Shown piece by piece: positions 25,981 to 35,258 of a stretch of DNA of 64,000 nucleotides. How positions within the stretch are numbered: the first letter of the stretch is position 1; each line of letters opens with the position of its first letter. The position numbers and the translations under genes were made by a program. The notes beneath the pieces are model-generated. The model was given only the letters and a program-made list of their open reading frames with translations. It was not told the origin of the DNA and did not search any database. The stretch covers positions 186,001 through 250,000 of the forward strand of contig NZ_JACAIS010000005.1 of NCBI RefSeq assembly GCF_030325625.1, read 5' to 3'. This DNA is from Sphingobacterium sp. N143. Lineage in GTDB: Bacteria; Bacteroidota; Bacteroidia; Sphingobacteriales; Sphingobacteriaceae.

Positions 25981-27243
25981 TTAATAGTGACATTTACCAC
26001 ACTCAAGACCACCGATCATGGCTGCAGTCATTTTCTCACCTTTTTTAATTCTTTCGTGTGCTTTGATCAGATCTTCATAATATTTATTATCTGATTTGAT
26101 ATCTGTCTTTTTATGACAATCCACACACCATTTCATCGTCAATGGAGAATATTGATATACTTCTTCCATATTTTGGATCGGACCGTGACAAGTCTGACAT
26201 TCTACTCCTGCCACCACAACGTGTTGTGAGTGATTGAAATAAGCAAAATCAGGCAAGTTGTGAATACGAACCCATTGAATTGGCTTCGGATTATCACCGT
26301 AAGTACGCGTCTCAGGATCCCAGTCCAAAGCACGGTAGATCTTCGCAATTTCCGGAGAAATTTCACCATCATAATGCTCAGAAGCTGTTACCGTATTATG
26401 ACAGTTCATACATACGTTAGCCGATGGAATAGATGCATTTTTTGACTTAAATGCACCACCGTGACAGTATTGACACTCAATTTTATTTACACCAGCGTGG
26501 ATTTGGTGTGAGAACTTGATTGGCTGAACAGGTTTATAACCCTCGTGAACACCAACATTCCACATGGTCTTCCAACCAGCCACTGACAATAAAGCCACCA
26601 ACATCAAAACAGTAAATCCAACCAATTTTTTGTTTTTGACAAAAGCTTTCGCAAATTTCACAAAACGTTGGTTGTCTTCAGGCTCCTGTTGAGCTTCGAT
26701 AGCTGCCTGATTTTTAGCAATTACATTTTCTAAGGTACGGATCACACGGTTCAACACCACGATAACGACAACTGCCAAAACAACAACAGCGATCAGGCCC
26801 AAAATCATGAACGTCGATGCATTATCATCTTTTGCAGCTGCACCACCTGTAGCAGCATCTTTTGGTTTTTCCTTCGACGCGTCAGTAATGTAAGCCAATA
26901 CAGATTTAATCTGATCGTCAGATAAATCCGTAAAGGAAGTCATCACAGACTTATTGTACTCTTCAAAGATCTTAATAGCTTCTGCATCACCAGAGGCAAT
27001 TAAAGCCTGAGAGTTACGAATCCACTTGATTAACCAAGCTTCATCTTTAGTCTCTGGAATTCCCTTCAACGCAGGACCAACAACTTTTCTGTCGATTGCG
27101 TGACAGGATGTACACTTAGATTTGAAGATTTTTTCACCTTCCTTGACATCTTGCGCATGCAACGTCGTAACGGCAAATAATAGCATCAAACTCGTTGACA
27201 CCACCCTCGCAAGGCTTCCCAAAACGGATGAGATAGTTCTCAT
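25981..27243 (-). CDS. actA: Alternative complex III multihaem cytochrome c ActA, six haem sites
   Basis: The 420-residue protein has a signal peptide, a mono-haem cytochrome c domain (CTSCH near residue 47), a membrane helix at about 146-170, a second hydrophobic segment near 215-232, and five further haem sites: CQYCH, CMNCH, CQTCH, CVDCH and CGKCH. That is six in total. The pentahaem part is the classic ActA; the N-terminal domain is an added class I cytochrome c. It receives electrons from ActB. The ATG at 27243 is used; a GTG at 27252 is also possible. It is the first gene of the array. Confidence 0.94.
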   Translation of the reverse strand: MRTISSVLGSLARVVSTSLMLLFAVTTLHAQDVKEGEKIFKSKCTSCHAIDRKVVGPALKGIPETKDEAWLIKWIRNSQALIASGDAEAIKIFEEYNKSVMTSFTDLSDDQIKSVLAYITDASKEKPKDAATGGAAAKDDNASTFMILGLIAVVVLAVVVIVVLNRVIRTLENVIAKNQAAIEAQQEPEDNQRFVKFAKAFVKNKKLVGFTVLMLVALLSVAGWKTMWNVGVHEGYKPVQPIKFSHQIHAGVNKIECQYCHGGAFKSKNASIPSANVCMNCHNTVTASEHYDGEISPEIAKIYRALDWDPETRTYGDNPKPIQWVRIHNLPDFAYFNHSQHVVVAGVECQTCHGPIQNMEEVYQYSPLTMKWCVDCHKKTDIKSDNKYYEDLIKAHERIKKGEKMTAAMIGGLECGKCHY

Positions 27244-27669
27244 ATTTAGCACTTTATACTATTTATTTGTGAATGTAAAAAATTAAATCCTATGGTTAAA
27301 GGAGCCACTACCCCCTTAACAATGCCACAAAAGTATGATTTATTAACAAATCGCTGACAATTTTGTGACCTTTAATATCAATTTATAATCATTCTAAACA
27401 ATTACGTTTAAACAACGATAAAATCACGATTAAGCTAGCCATGTAGTCACATCGCTACAACTTTTCATTACGGCATTTTGTCAAATATAAGACAATTCCA
27501 TGACAATTTAAAATACGGCAACACCCCGCTTTTGTACAGTTTCAAAAACATATTTTTTCCTATTAATTTCCGTAACTTTATAAAGATGGAAAACCTATTA
27601 TATATGGTCTAAGTCTGGTTCCATTTAGGCAATGCATGCCGGGGCCAAGAAACAACTAATCACACAGCG
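27244..27669. other. Divergent intergenic region between actA and msrB
   Basis: These 426 bases are A+T-rich and contain the act-cox promoter on the minus strand. On the plus strand TAACTTTA at 27573-27580 is a weak -7-like element for msrB. I see no RNA gene, no ORF of note and no convincing repeat. Confidence 0.6.
27328..27360 (-). promoter_or_regulatory. Promoter of the act-cox array
   Basis: The minus strand has a -7 element TACTTTTG at 27335-27328 and a TTG at 27360-27358, 22 bases further upstream. Both fit the Bacteroidota consensus, although the spacing is at the long end. The predicted 5' leader to actA is about 80 bases. Confidence 0.5.
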
Positions 27670-28050
27670 ATGGAAACGAATAAAAAATACAACATCCTAA
27701 GTAAAGAAGAGGAATATGTCATTGTCCATAAAGGAACGGAGCGTCCCTTCACAGGCGAGCTTTTGGACAATAAAATAAAAGGTACCTACATCTGTAGACG
27801 CTGCGACAGTCCGTTATACCGTTCAGAATCAAAATTTGAGTCTGGATGTGGCTGGCCAAGTTTTGATGATGAGATCCCAGGAGCAATTGCCCGGATCACC
27901 GATGCGGACGGGCGTCGTACCGAAATTCTCTGCAATACATGCGGCGCACATCTCGGACATGTATTCCTTGGAGAAGGTTTCACCGCAAAGAACACACGTC
28001 ACTGCGTCAATTCGATCTCCATGAAATTTGTGGCAGATACTACAAAGTAA
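27670..28050 (+). CDS. msrB: Peptide-methionine (R)-S-oxide reductase
   Basis: The 126-residue protein is a complete MsrB. Zinc is held by two CxxC motifs, CRRC (Cys42, Cys45) and CNTC (Cys88, Cys91). The family block [11 protein letters not shown] and GAHLGHVF are present. The catalytic Cys112 lies in [11 protein letters not shown], so this is a Cys rather than Sec enzyme, and Cys60 is a candidate resolving thiol. It repairs methionine-R-sulfoxide in proteins in the cytoplasm; no signal peptide is seen. Its 3' end overlaps the convergent LacI-type gene by 11 bases. Confidence 0.95.
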   Translation: METNKKYNILSKEEEYVIVHKGTERPFTGELLDNKIKGTYICRRCDSPLYRSESKFESGCGWPSFDDEIPGAIARITDADGRRTEILCNTCGAHLGHVFLGEGFTAKNTRHCVNSISMKFVADTTK

Positions 28051-29050
28051 CTTTTGATTTTGTCGATTCTCGGATTTTCAACTCACAAGGCAGCACCATT
28101 TTGCGTGTTGCTTTTATTTTGCCTTGCAGACGAAGTAAAAGAATATTGATCAGGTTCTCAGCAATATCCTTGATCGGCTGGGAGACGACCGTAATCGATG
28201 GCTCCAACAATTTGAATACCGTGTGATCGTCAAATGCGATCATTGCTGGCATGGCAAAACCATAACTTTTGGAAGCCTTCAATCCTGAAATCGCTAAATA
28301 ATTGGTTGAAAACAAAACTGCATCCAGACGGTTATCGCAAATAAACTCTTTCAAAGACTCCATCGCTTCTTCATCGGAGGCATCCAACTGAACCTTCTGG
28401 ATAAAACTCTGTTGCTTGTTATTGTCCATGGCCTTCAAGTAACCATCTGAACGTTCTTTCATCTGTGTCTGATCCGAATACAAAGACACAAAGCCGATAC
28501 GCTTAAAGCCTTGCTGGCATAGGTGATTGCTCGCATCAAAGGCCCCCTGAAAATTGTCTGCCCCGACATAGTCGGTTTCAAGCCCAGGAAAATAACGGTC
28601 AAACAGCACAACAGGAATATTATTCTGTTGCAATTGTTTGACAGTGTCCTCCAAACCGTCTGATGGGGTAATGATAAAACCATCCACCTGACGATCATAA
28701 AACATCTGAATCAGCTCCTTTGCTTTCTCCACATCATTATTTGTACTACAATAAATAATACGGTAGCCCTGCTCATAGACCTTACTCTCGATCAGCCGGG
28801 CAATGTTACCGAAAAAAGGATTGGAAATATCTTCGATAATCAAACCCAAAATCTTGGTCTTGCCAGTTCGTAGGCTTTTGGCCAATTCATTAGGTTTATA
28901 CCCCACTTTTTTGACATAGTCCAATACACGCTTAGTCAAAGCTTCACTAATACGCTTTTCTTTTGCCTTATCATTCAAAATAAAGGATACAGTAGTTACA
29001 GAAATTCCCAAAGCCTTAGCGATATCACTGATCAGAATACGTTTCTTCAT
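28040..29050 (-). CDS. LacI-family transcriptional regulator
   Basis: The 336-residue protein has an N-terminal helix-turn-helix ([20 protein letters not shown]), the hinge [18 protein letters not shown], and a periplasmic-binding-like effector domain starting [16 protein letters not shown]. It is divergent from the GH92 gene with 142 bases between them. It therefore probably controls that mannosidase and itself in response to a sugar. The inducer cannot be read from the sequence. Confidence 0.92.
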   Translation of the reverse strand: MKKRILISDIAKALGISVTTVSFILNDKAKEKRISEALTKRVLDYVKKVGYKPNELAKSLRTGKTKILGLIIEDISNPFFGNIARLIESKVYEQGYRIIYCSTNNDVEKAKELIQMFYDRQVDGFIITPSDGLEDTVKQLQQNNIPVVLFDRYFPGLETDYVGADNFQGAFDASNHLCQQGFKRIGFVSLYSDQTQMKERSDGYLKAMDNNKQQSFIQKVQLDASDEEAMESLKEFICDNRLDAVLFSTNYLAISGLKASKSYGFAMPAMIAFDDHTVFKLLEPSITVVSQPIKDIAENLINILLLRLQGKIKATRKMVLPCELKIRESTKSKVTL

Positions 29051-29083
29051 GTAGAGTAGGTTTGTTAAGTTTTGATTTCGAAG

Positions 29084-29160
29084 ATTACTAAAGTAAAAAA
29101 TTTAACGACAATTTACTAAAATAATAATAAAATTGCGCTAAAAGGTTTTATTTACTAATT
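29084..29160. promoter_or_regulatory. Repeated [AT]TTACTAA motifs between regulator and GH92 gene
   Basis: Three copies of [AT]TTACTAA lie at 29084-29091, 29112-29119 and 29151-29158 in the 142-base divergent gap. The spacing is 28 and 39 bases. They are candidate half-sites for the adjacent LacI-type regulator, but A+T-rich sequence makes chance recurrence possible. Confidence 0.3.
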
Positions 29161-29192
29161 TTAAGCAGTTTCAAATACCCGAACAAATACCT

Positions 29193-31475
29193 ATGACAGG
29201 AAATAAGCTTTTCAAAACAGTGCTGGGCGCGTTAATTTTACCATTTTGCGTGCAGGCCCAGCAGAATTTAACACAATATGTCAACCCCTTTATTGGATCT
29301 GCAGATCACGGACACGTCTTTGTTGGTGCCAATGTACCGCTTGGCGCCGTACAGTTGGGGCCCACCCAAATTCCACAGATGTGGGATAAGTTCAACGGCT
29401 GGGATTGGTGCAGTGGTTATAACTACAAAAGCCAAGAAATATTAGGCTTTACACATACCCACCTGAGCGGAACCGGGATCGGAGACCTCAATGACCTGAT
29501 GATCGTTCCAGCCAATGGAAAACTACAGCTTACACCAGCTGAGTTCAACAAAATGAATACAGGTTATGGTTCTGCCTTCAAAAAAGAAAATGAAATTGCC
29601 AGACCTGGTTTTTATAGTGCCTATCTGGACGATTACCAGGTTCAGGCCAACCTTACCGCTACGGAAAGAGTCGGCTACCACCAATATCGCTATGAAAAAA
29701 CAGATAATGCCCATATTCTTGTCGACTTAGGTTACCATATTAATTGGGACAAACCTACCGATACCTACATCAAACAGGTCAATGACTCTACTTTCGTGGG
29801 GTATCGTTTTTCAACAGGCTGGGCAAGTGACCAAAAATTATATTTTGCCATCAAAACTTCGCAGCCTATTCAAAAGGTCCGTTTCTTTGATGGTAAAGAG
29901 GAAAAATTAGGTCAAACAACATTCAAAGGACAAGCGATCAAAGCAGCCCTATTCTTCGATGCCGCTAAGAATAAAACCATGGAATTGAAGGTGGGTATTT
30001 CACCTGTAAGTTCGACCAATGCATTAAATAACATCAGTGCCGAAATCCCAGGCTGGAATTTCGAAAAAGTAAAATCAGATGCTGATCAACGTTGGAATAA
30101 CACCCTGAACAAAATCCAGTTTGAGGCCGATAAAGACACCAAAACAATCTTTTATACCGCCTTGTACCATACCTATTTTGCACCTACCATTTTCAATGAT
30201 GCCAATGGAGACTACCTGGGTACGGATAAACAAGTATATGAAAAACAGGATTTTGTCAACCATACCGTATTTTCATTATGGGATACTTACCGGGGCCTTC
30301 ACCCTTTAATGACCATCTTGGAAGACCGCAAAATCAATCAGGATTTTATCAAAACCATGCTGGCGATCTATCAACAGCAAGGTAAATTGCCAATGTGGCA
30401 TTTGCAGGGTAATGAAACCAACACGATGGTCGGCTTACCTGCCATTCCGGTGATTGCTGATGCATTCTTAAAAGGAATTATTGACGAGAAAGATTATCCT
30501 CTGGTGTGGGAAGCTGTAAAAACAACGGCCATGGGCAATGACCATGGGCTGAAGTTTGCACGCGACCTGACTTATATTCCTATCGACAGTATGCCGAATG
30601 AATCGGTTGCCTGGGCATTGGAATATGCTATCGCCGACTTTGGCGCTTATAAAATTGCAGAGAAATTAGGAAAGACAGAAGATGCTGCTTATTTCAAAAA
30701 ACGGTATAAATTATACGAGCAATATTTTGATAAAGAAGTAGGTCACTTTGTTGGTAGAAAAGCCAATGGCGACTTCCGCAGACCTTTTGACCCATTAATG
30801 GCCAAGCACCGTGAAAACGATTACTGTGAAGGAAATGCATGGCAATATACTTGGTTGGTACCGCAGGATGTGACCGGTTTGATCAATCTTTTTGGCGGCG
30901 AACAGCAATTTTTGAAGAAACTGGATTACTTCACGACCATGTCTTCGGATCTCGGTGGAGAAGCCTCTCCCGATATCTCAGGACTGATCGGACAATACGC
31001 ACAAGGCAACGAGCCCAACCACCATATCCCTTACCTCTATGCCTATGCAGGACAACCATGGAAAGGTGCTGCCCTGGCGCGTAAAGCGATGACCGATTTC
31101 TATACAAATACACCGGCAGGACTTTGTGGTAACGATGACGTCGGTCAGATGAGCGCATGGTACGTATTCTCGGCGATGGGATTCTACCCATTAAATGCGA
31201 TGAGCGGTGTGTATGTATTTGGTTCGCCGATGATGGAACATGCCAACATCAATTTGCCAAATGGCAAAACCTTAGCGATCACAGTCAAAAACCAAGGTAA
31301 AGCAAACCAATACATCAAAACGATCAAATTGAACGGAAAACCTTATTCCAAAACATTTATTACACATGAACAACTGTTGCAGGGTGGCCAAATGGAAATC
31401 GAAATGAGTGCCAAGCCAAATAAGAACTTCGGCAAGAACAAAGCCGACTGGCCGTCAAGTGTAGACAACAATTAA
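29193..31475 (+). CDS. GH92 exo-alpha-mannosidase
   Basis: The 760-residue protein has a signal peptide (cleavage near VQAQQ) and the two-domain GH92 fold. Substrate and catalytic motifs are intact: YVNPFIGSADHGHVFVGA at the N-terminus, FTHTHLSGTGIGDLND, the catalytic Glu in NDYCEGNAWQYTWLVP, and the base Asp pair in GNDDVGQMSAWYVFSAMGFYP. GH92 enzymes are Ca2+-dependent inverting alpha-mannosidases, often alpha-1,2, acting on high-mannose N-glycans. It is a stand-alone gene controlled most likely by the divergent LacI protein. Confidence 0.95.
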   Translation: MTGNKLFKTVLGALILPFCVQAQQNLTQYVNPFIGSADHGHVFVGANVPLGAVQLGPTQIPQMWDKFNGWDWCSGYNYKSQEILGFTHTHLSGTGIGDLNDLMIVPANGKLQLTPAEFNKMNTGYGSAFKKENEIARPGFYSAYLDDYQVQANLTATERVGYHQYRYEKTDNAHILVDLGYHINWDKPTDTYIKQVNDSTFVGYRFSTGWASDQKLYFAIKTSQPIQKVRFFDGKEEKLGQTTFKGQAIKAALFFDAAKNKTMELKVGISPVSSTNALNNISAEIPGWNFEKVKSDADQRWNNTLNKIQFEADKDTKTIFYTALYHTYFAPTIFNDANGDYLGTDKQVYEKQDFVNHTVFSLWDTYRGLHPLMTILEDRKINQDFIKTMLAIYQQQGKLPMWHLQGNETNTMVGLPAIPVIADAFLKGIIDEKDYPLVWEAVKTTAMGNDHGLKFARDLTYIPIDSMPNESVAWALEYAIADFGAYKIAEKLGKTEDAAYFKKRYKLYEQYFDKEVGHFVGRKANGDFRRPFDPLMAKHRENDYCEGNAWQYTWLVPQDVTGLINLFGGEQQFLKKLDYFTTMSSDLGGEASPDISGLIGQYAQGNEPNHHIPYLYAYAGQPWKGAALARKAMTDFYTNTPAGLCGNDDVGQMSAWYVFSAMGFYPLNAMSGVYVFGSPMMEHANINLPNGKTLAITVKNQGKANQYIKTIKLNGKPYSKTFITHEQLLQGGQMEIEMSAKPNKNFGKNKADWPSSVDNN

Positions 31476-31601
31476 TTGCATTACGAAGCAATCAAAATAC
31501 GGACATGGAACAGTAATTATATTGTGATGAAAAAATGTCAGTAAAACATAAATGGATTAATATTTGTTAACACCTTATATATAATTTAAGGAGAAACAAA
31601 A

Positions 31602-31928
31602 ATGGCAGATTACAAAAACATCAATATACAGGACATCCCTGATGGAAGTGAGGATCCAAAAGATTTTTACGACACTTTCAAAGAAAGATTAGAAGATCTC
31701 GAAACCTTTCCAAAAGATTATACGTACAAGTTCATCTTACCGAAAGACCAGGATCATTTCAATCAGATCCAACGTGTGTTTGATGATACGGGTGCACGAT
31801 TTGATTTTAAGGATTCCAAAACAGGCAAGTATACGTCCATTACGGTCAGCTTGCATGTTAAAGATGCCGACCAGGTCATTTACTTTTACAAAGAAGTTTC
31901 CAAGATAAAAGGTGTTATCATGCTATAA
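31602..31928 (+). CDS. DUF493 family protein
   Basis: The 108-residue protein contains the ferredoxin-like DUF493/YbeD domain (YTYKFILPKDQDHFNQIQRV, then KYTSITVSLHVKDADQVIYFYKEVSKIKGVIML) preceded by an acidic 30-residue N-terminus. The family is small and of unsettled function; YbeD-type members are thought to be regulatory. A Shine-Dalgarno-like AAGGAG lies 12 bases before the ATG, unusual among these genes. It ends right at a strong terminator. Confidence 0.85.
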   Translation: MADYKNINIQDIPDGSEDPKDFYDTFKERLEDLETFPKDYTYKFILPKDQDHFNQIQRVFDDTGARFDFKDSKTGKYTSITVSLHVKDADQVIYFYKEVSKIKGVIML

Positions 31929-31959
31929 AAAAAAGGCTGTCATTTCGACAGCCTTTTTT
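31929..31959. terminator. Bidirectional intrinsic terminator
   Basis: A perfect stem of 13 bases (AAAAAAGGCTGTC, loop ATTTC, GACAGCCTTTTTT) directly follows the DUF493 stop codon. It also ends the convergent minus-strand glycan locus. Confidence 0.92.
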
Positions 31960-32010
31960 ATGATGGTTAAAACCCGACCAATGCCTATCTTCCTTAAAGC
32001 CGATGCAAAT

Positions 32011-33825
32011 TTACCGCGCTACGGGTTTGACAAGAACAGCCTTGAGTTTAAACAGTTCTTCTTTACCGGTCAGCGGTTTGATTTTTAACTGGTACGATCC
32101 AGCATGATCGAATGTCAAGGTCGCCACCGTGTGCTTGATAAAAGGTAGTGGATATTTTTTGTCGAAGTTTGAGGTCCGGAGTGTCCGGAAGAAAAACGCT
32201 TTGTCTTCCACCTGCAGGACACCTTCCTGATTGGCACTCCCCGGTTCACAGGCATATTCCAGCACAACCTGGTAATCCCCAGGTTCTGTCACCCGAACGT
32301 GGAATATCGCTTGATCAGTCTTACTATCCTTCATCCCAACGACACAAGTGGTATGTTTCCAATCACCATAATAATGACTATACGTTAAGCTTTCGATCCT
32401 GGCATTGCCCTCGGTTTGAGCTGAGGCAGCATAGATATTATTTGCTGCAAATTGACTGGAGATTGTAACCGGTGCCTGCTCATCATAACGCGGTGAAGCT
32501 CCAGTATATTCTACTACAAATACTGTATTGATGGCATTTGGAGCAAAAATAGGCAGTTCAATCACGATGTCCTTACCGCTCTTTTCCCATTTCACTGCTT
32601 CCCCTCCTGCCAAGGCATAAACCTTCGTAACATGAACATCCATTTCAGGCACTAGTAATTTACCATTCAGGGGTCTATTCCACACGTGTAGAAACTGTTT
32701 ACCAGGTTTAGAAGTGCTCACTCCCCAGGGTTGTTGTGGAATAAGTCCTTGCGTGCTACCATAAATACTCTCCCCGTTCTGCTTCAACCATTTACCTGTT
32801 TCTCTCAAAAATTGAACTGAATATTCCGGAATCCTTCCAGTACCATCAGGCCCGACGTTCAACATCAGGTTCCCGCCTTTGGATGCCGCTTCTGCCAACA
32901 GGTGAATGATGACATCAGGAGTCTTAAAGTTCAGATCATGCTTGATATACCCCCAGGAGTCATTATGCGTATAGATCGATTCCCAGGCGCCCGCTATAGG
33001 TTGTGCTGGCATTTCCGAATCACCGTAGTCTTTATAATCCCCCAAGCCATGCCCCACTCTGCTGCTAAATAAACTCTTTGGTTGCAATTTCCGTAAGCCA
33101 TCCACAAACCGTTGGGTTTCTTCCTTTGTCAATCCCCCAGGTGTATCAAACCATACAATGCCTAGCGGGCCATAGTTCGTCATGAGCTCTTTAAGCTGCG
33201 GAATAGCTTTTTCCTGATAATATTTTTGATAATCTTTTTTAGTTTCATCAAAATCCCAGGTATTTTTTCCGCCATTCGGGTCGTGCCAATCCTGAAATTG
33301 CGAATAATAAAACCCAAAGGGGATGCCTTGCTTCCCAACAGCCGTGGCAAGCGCTTTCATTGGATCCTTTTTATATGGTGTGGCATCAACGATATCAAAT
33401 GTACTTACTTTTGAATCATACATGGCAAACCCTTCATGGTGTTTGGCCGTGATCACCACATATTTTATTCCTGCATCTTTGGCCAACTGTGCCCATTCTT
33501 CCGCATTGAAATTCACCGGATTAAAAGATCGTGCTGCTTCCTCATATAATTTTACCGGAATTTTAGCCTGGTTCATAATCCATTCACCACTGCCATAATA
33601 GCGCTTCCCATTCCATTCTCCAGCTAAATGCGAGTAAAGCCCCCAATGGATAAACAGACCAAACTTAGCATCTTTAAACCATTGGACGTTATTGCTCTCC
33701 TGCTCTGTGGAACGGTTATCCCACATTTCATCCATCGTCTGTCCCCGCAGCTGAGCAGGTAATGAGATGCAGGTTAAAATCATCCAAATCCATAAGTCAC
33801 TTCTAGAAAATTTCAAGTTTTTCAT
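32011..33825 (-). CDS. GH29 alpha-L-fucosidase
   Basis: The 604-residue protein has a signal peptide (to about residue 29) and a GH29 barrel. Conserved parts are WFKDAKFGLFIHWGLYS, ITAKHHEGFAMYDS, the nucleophile Asp227 in LGIVWFDTPGG, and LLAEAASKGGNLMLNVGPDG. A C-terminal beta-sandwich from about 450 looks like a carbohydrate-binding module. The enzyme removes terminal alpha-L-fucose by retaining hydrolysis. It is the last gene of the ECF/FecR-controlled locus, 35 bases after the esterase. Confidence 0.93.
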   Translation of the reverse strand: MKNLKFSRSDLWIWMILTCISLPAQLRGQTMDEMWDNRSTEQESNNVQWFKDAKFGLFIHWGLYSHLAGEWNGKRYYGSGEWIMNQAKIPVKLYEEAARSFNPVNFNAEEWAQLAKDAGIKYVVITAKHHEGFAMYDSKVSTFDIVDATPYKKDPMKALATAVGKQGIPFGFYYSQFQDWHDPNGGKNTWDFDETKKDYQKYYQEKAIPQLKELMTNYGPLGIVWFDTPGGLTKEETQRFVDGLRKLQPKSLFSSRVGHGLGDYKDYGDSEMPAQPIAGAWESIYTHNDSWGYIKHDLNFKTPDVIIHLLAEAASKGGNLMLNVGPDGTGRIPEYSVQFLRETGKWLKQNGESIYGSTQGLIPQQPWGVSTSKPGKQFLHVWNRPLNGKLLVPEMDVHVTKVYALAGGEAVKWEKSGKDIVIELPIFAPNAINTVFVVEYTGASPRYDEQAPVTISSQFAANNIYAASAQTEGNARIESLTYSHYYGDWKHTTCVVGMKDSKTDQAIFHVRVTEPGDYQVVLEYACEPGSANQEGVLQVEDKAFFFRTLRTSNFDKKYPLPFIKHTVATLTFDHAGSYQLKIKPLTGKEELFKLKAVLVKPVAR

Positions 33826-33860
33826 GTGTTAAAATTTACAGTTTATATGTACGGTAATGC

Positions 33861-35258
33861 CTAATCATCCCAAGCGTCTGTACGGAAAGGAGATGCCGGC
33901 AAGGCTGCTTGATTATACAGATTAGGTCGTGGAAAATTTTTCCAGGCAAATCGCACAGCAATAGGTTTATCAATCATTTGATTTGACACCAAAATAGTAT
34001 TATTTTCAATCTTTGCAGTGGCTCGAACAAAAACTTTATCCTCGCCACAGATGACAAATTCACGTAAAGGTTCTTTGTCAGCCTGTAATCCATCAGCATG
34101 ATCAAAGAAAAGCCTGATTTTATTCCCTTCAATTCTCATGCGCTGATAAATTGGTCCTGAGTAGGTTATCTCTTGCCCATAGGTATTTGCTAAGGCCCAC
34201 AAGGCAAGCCTTTCTCCAGGAAACTGCTTATTTCTAGGATGGATATCCAATGAATCTGCCGCATCGGTAATGACGGCCATGCCTGTATTTTCCACCTGAC
34301 CTAGGGTCATAAGCTGTGCTTCTCTGATCAAAGGGCCCTTTTGGGCATGTGGTGCAATCTGTACAAAATAAAAAGGTAGATTTTCCTTCCAGTCCATTCT
34401 CCAATTTGCAATGAGTGCCGGGAACAACTTTTTATATTCTTCTGCCCGATCTGAATTCGATTCTCCTTGGTACCACACAAATCCCTTTACCGTAAAAGGG
34501 ATCAAAGGCGAAATCATACCATTATACAAGGTACTGGACTTTCTAGACGCCACTTCCTGCTGCTTGTCCAGCAGATGTCTTAAAGTCTCGGACTCGCTTA
34601 ACACTTCTTTTTTCACCCAAGATTCTGCAGGTGTGCCCCCCCATGATGCATGAATAATACCAATGGGATAACCTAAGGCCTTATGGAGTTTACGGGCAAA
34701 ATAATAAGCTACAGCAGAAAATGAACCAGCAGTCTCGGGTGAACAAGCAGTCCAAGTTCCTGTGACGTCCTGCTGTGGTGCCTGTGCCGCATGATGCTGC
34801 ACATGAAACAGACGAATATTTGGGTAACAGGCCAGTGTTATTTCTCTTTCATGATTCACAACCCCTGTTTTCCATTTCCCCTGATTCTCCAGAGGAAACT
34901 CCATGTTGGACTGCCCAGAGCATATCCACACTTCACCAATTAATACATTGTGTATCTCGACCGTATTTGAACCTTCTACTTGCATCGTGTATGAACCTCC
35001 CCCACTTGGCGTCCTAATATGGGTCAGCCAATTTCCTTGATCATCTGCTCTGATTTCGGCCTGCTGACTTGTCCATCCCATATGAATGATAATTTCCTCA
35101 TGTGGAGCCGCCCAGCCCCAAACAGCGACCGAATGACGCTGCTGCAGAACCATACCATCCGTAAATAAAGCCGGTAACCTCACCTTTCCCTGCAGCTGCA
35201 CGGGTGCAAATAAGCAGGTCGAAATAAGAAAAAAAAGCCAGATCATCATTTTTTTCAT
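33861..35258 (-). CDS. Sialate O-acetylesterase-type SGNH esterase
   Basis: The 465-residue exported protein has a signal peptide and the SASA-type domain. It has the catalytic Ser in CSGQSNMEFPL, GESNSDRAEEY in the second block, and Asp/His in DSLDIHPRNK. It probably removes O-acetyl groups from sugars; whether from sialic acid or another acetylated sugar cannot be told. The ATG at 35258 overlaps the stop of the upstream GH95-like gene in an ATGA arrangement, so the genes are translationally coupled. Confidence 0.9.
   Translation of the reverse strand: MKKMMIWLFFLISTCLFAPVQLQGKVRLPALFTDGMVLQQRHSVAVWGWAAPHEEIIIHMGWTSQQAEIRADDQGNWLTHIRTPSGGGSYTMQVEGSNTVEIHNVLIGEVWICSGQSNMEFPLENQGKWKTGVVNHEREITLACYPNIRLFHVQHHAAQAPQQDVTGTWTACSPETAGSFSAVAYYFARKLHKALGYPIGIIHASWGGTPAESWVKKEVLSESETLRHLLDKQQEVASRKSSTLYNGMISPLIPFTVKGFVWYQGESNSDRAEEYKKLFPALIANWRMDWKENLPFYFVQIAPHAQKGPLIREAQLMTLGQVENTGMAVITDAADSLDIHPRNKQFPGERLALWALANTYGQEITYSGPIYQRMRIEGNKIRLFFDHADGLQADKEPLREFVICGEDKVFVRATAKIENNTILVSNQMIDKPIAVRFAWKNFPRPNLYNQAALPASPFRTDAWDD

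Noticed and set aside
27591..27669. Possible small RNA or leader element before msrB
   Set aside because: A GCATGC palindrome and a GC-rich patch are present, but no stable conserved fold or known riboswitch pattern could be recognised.
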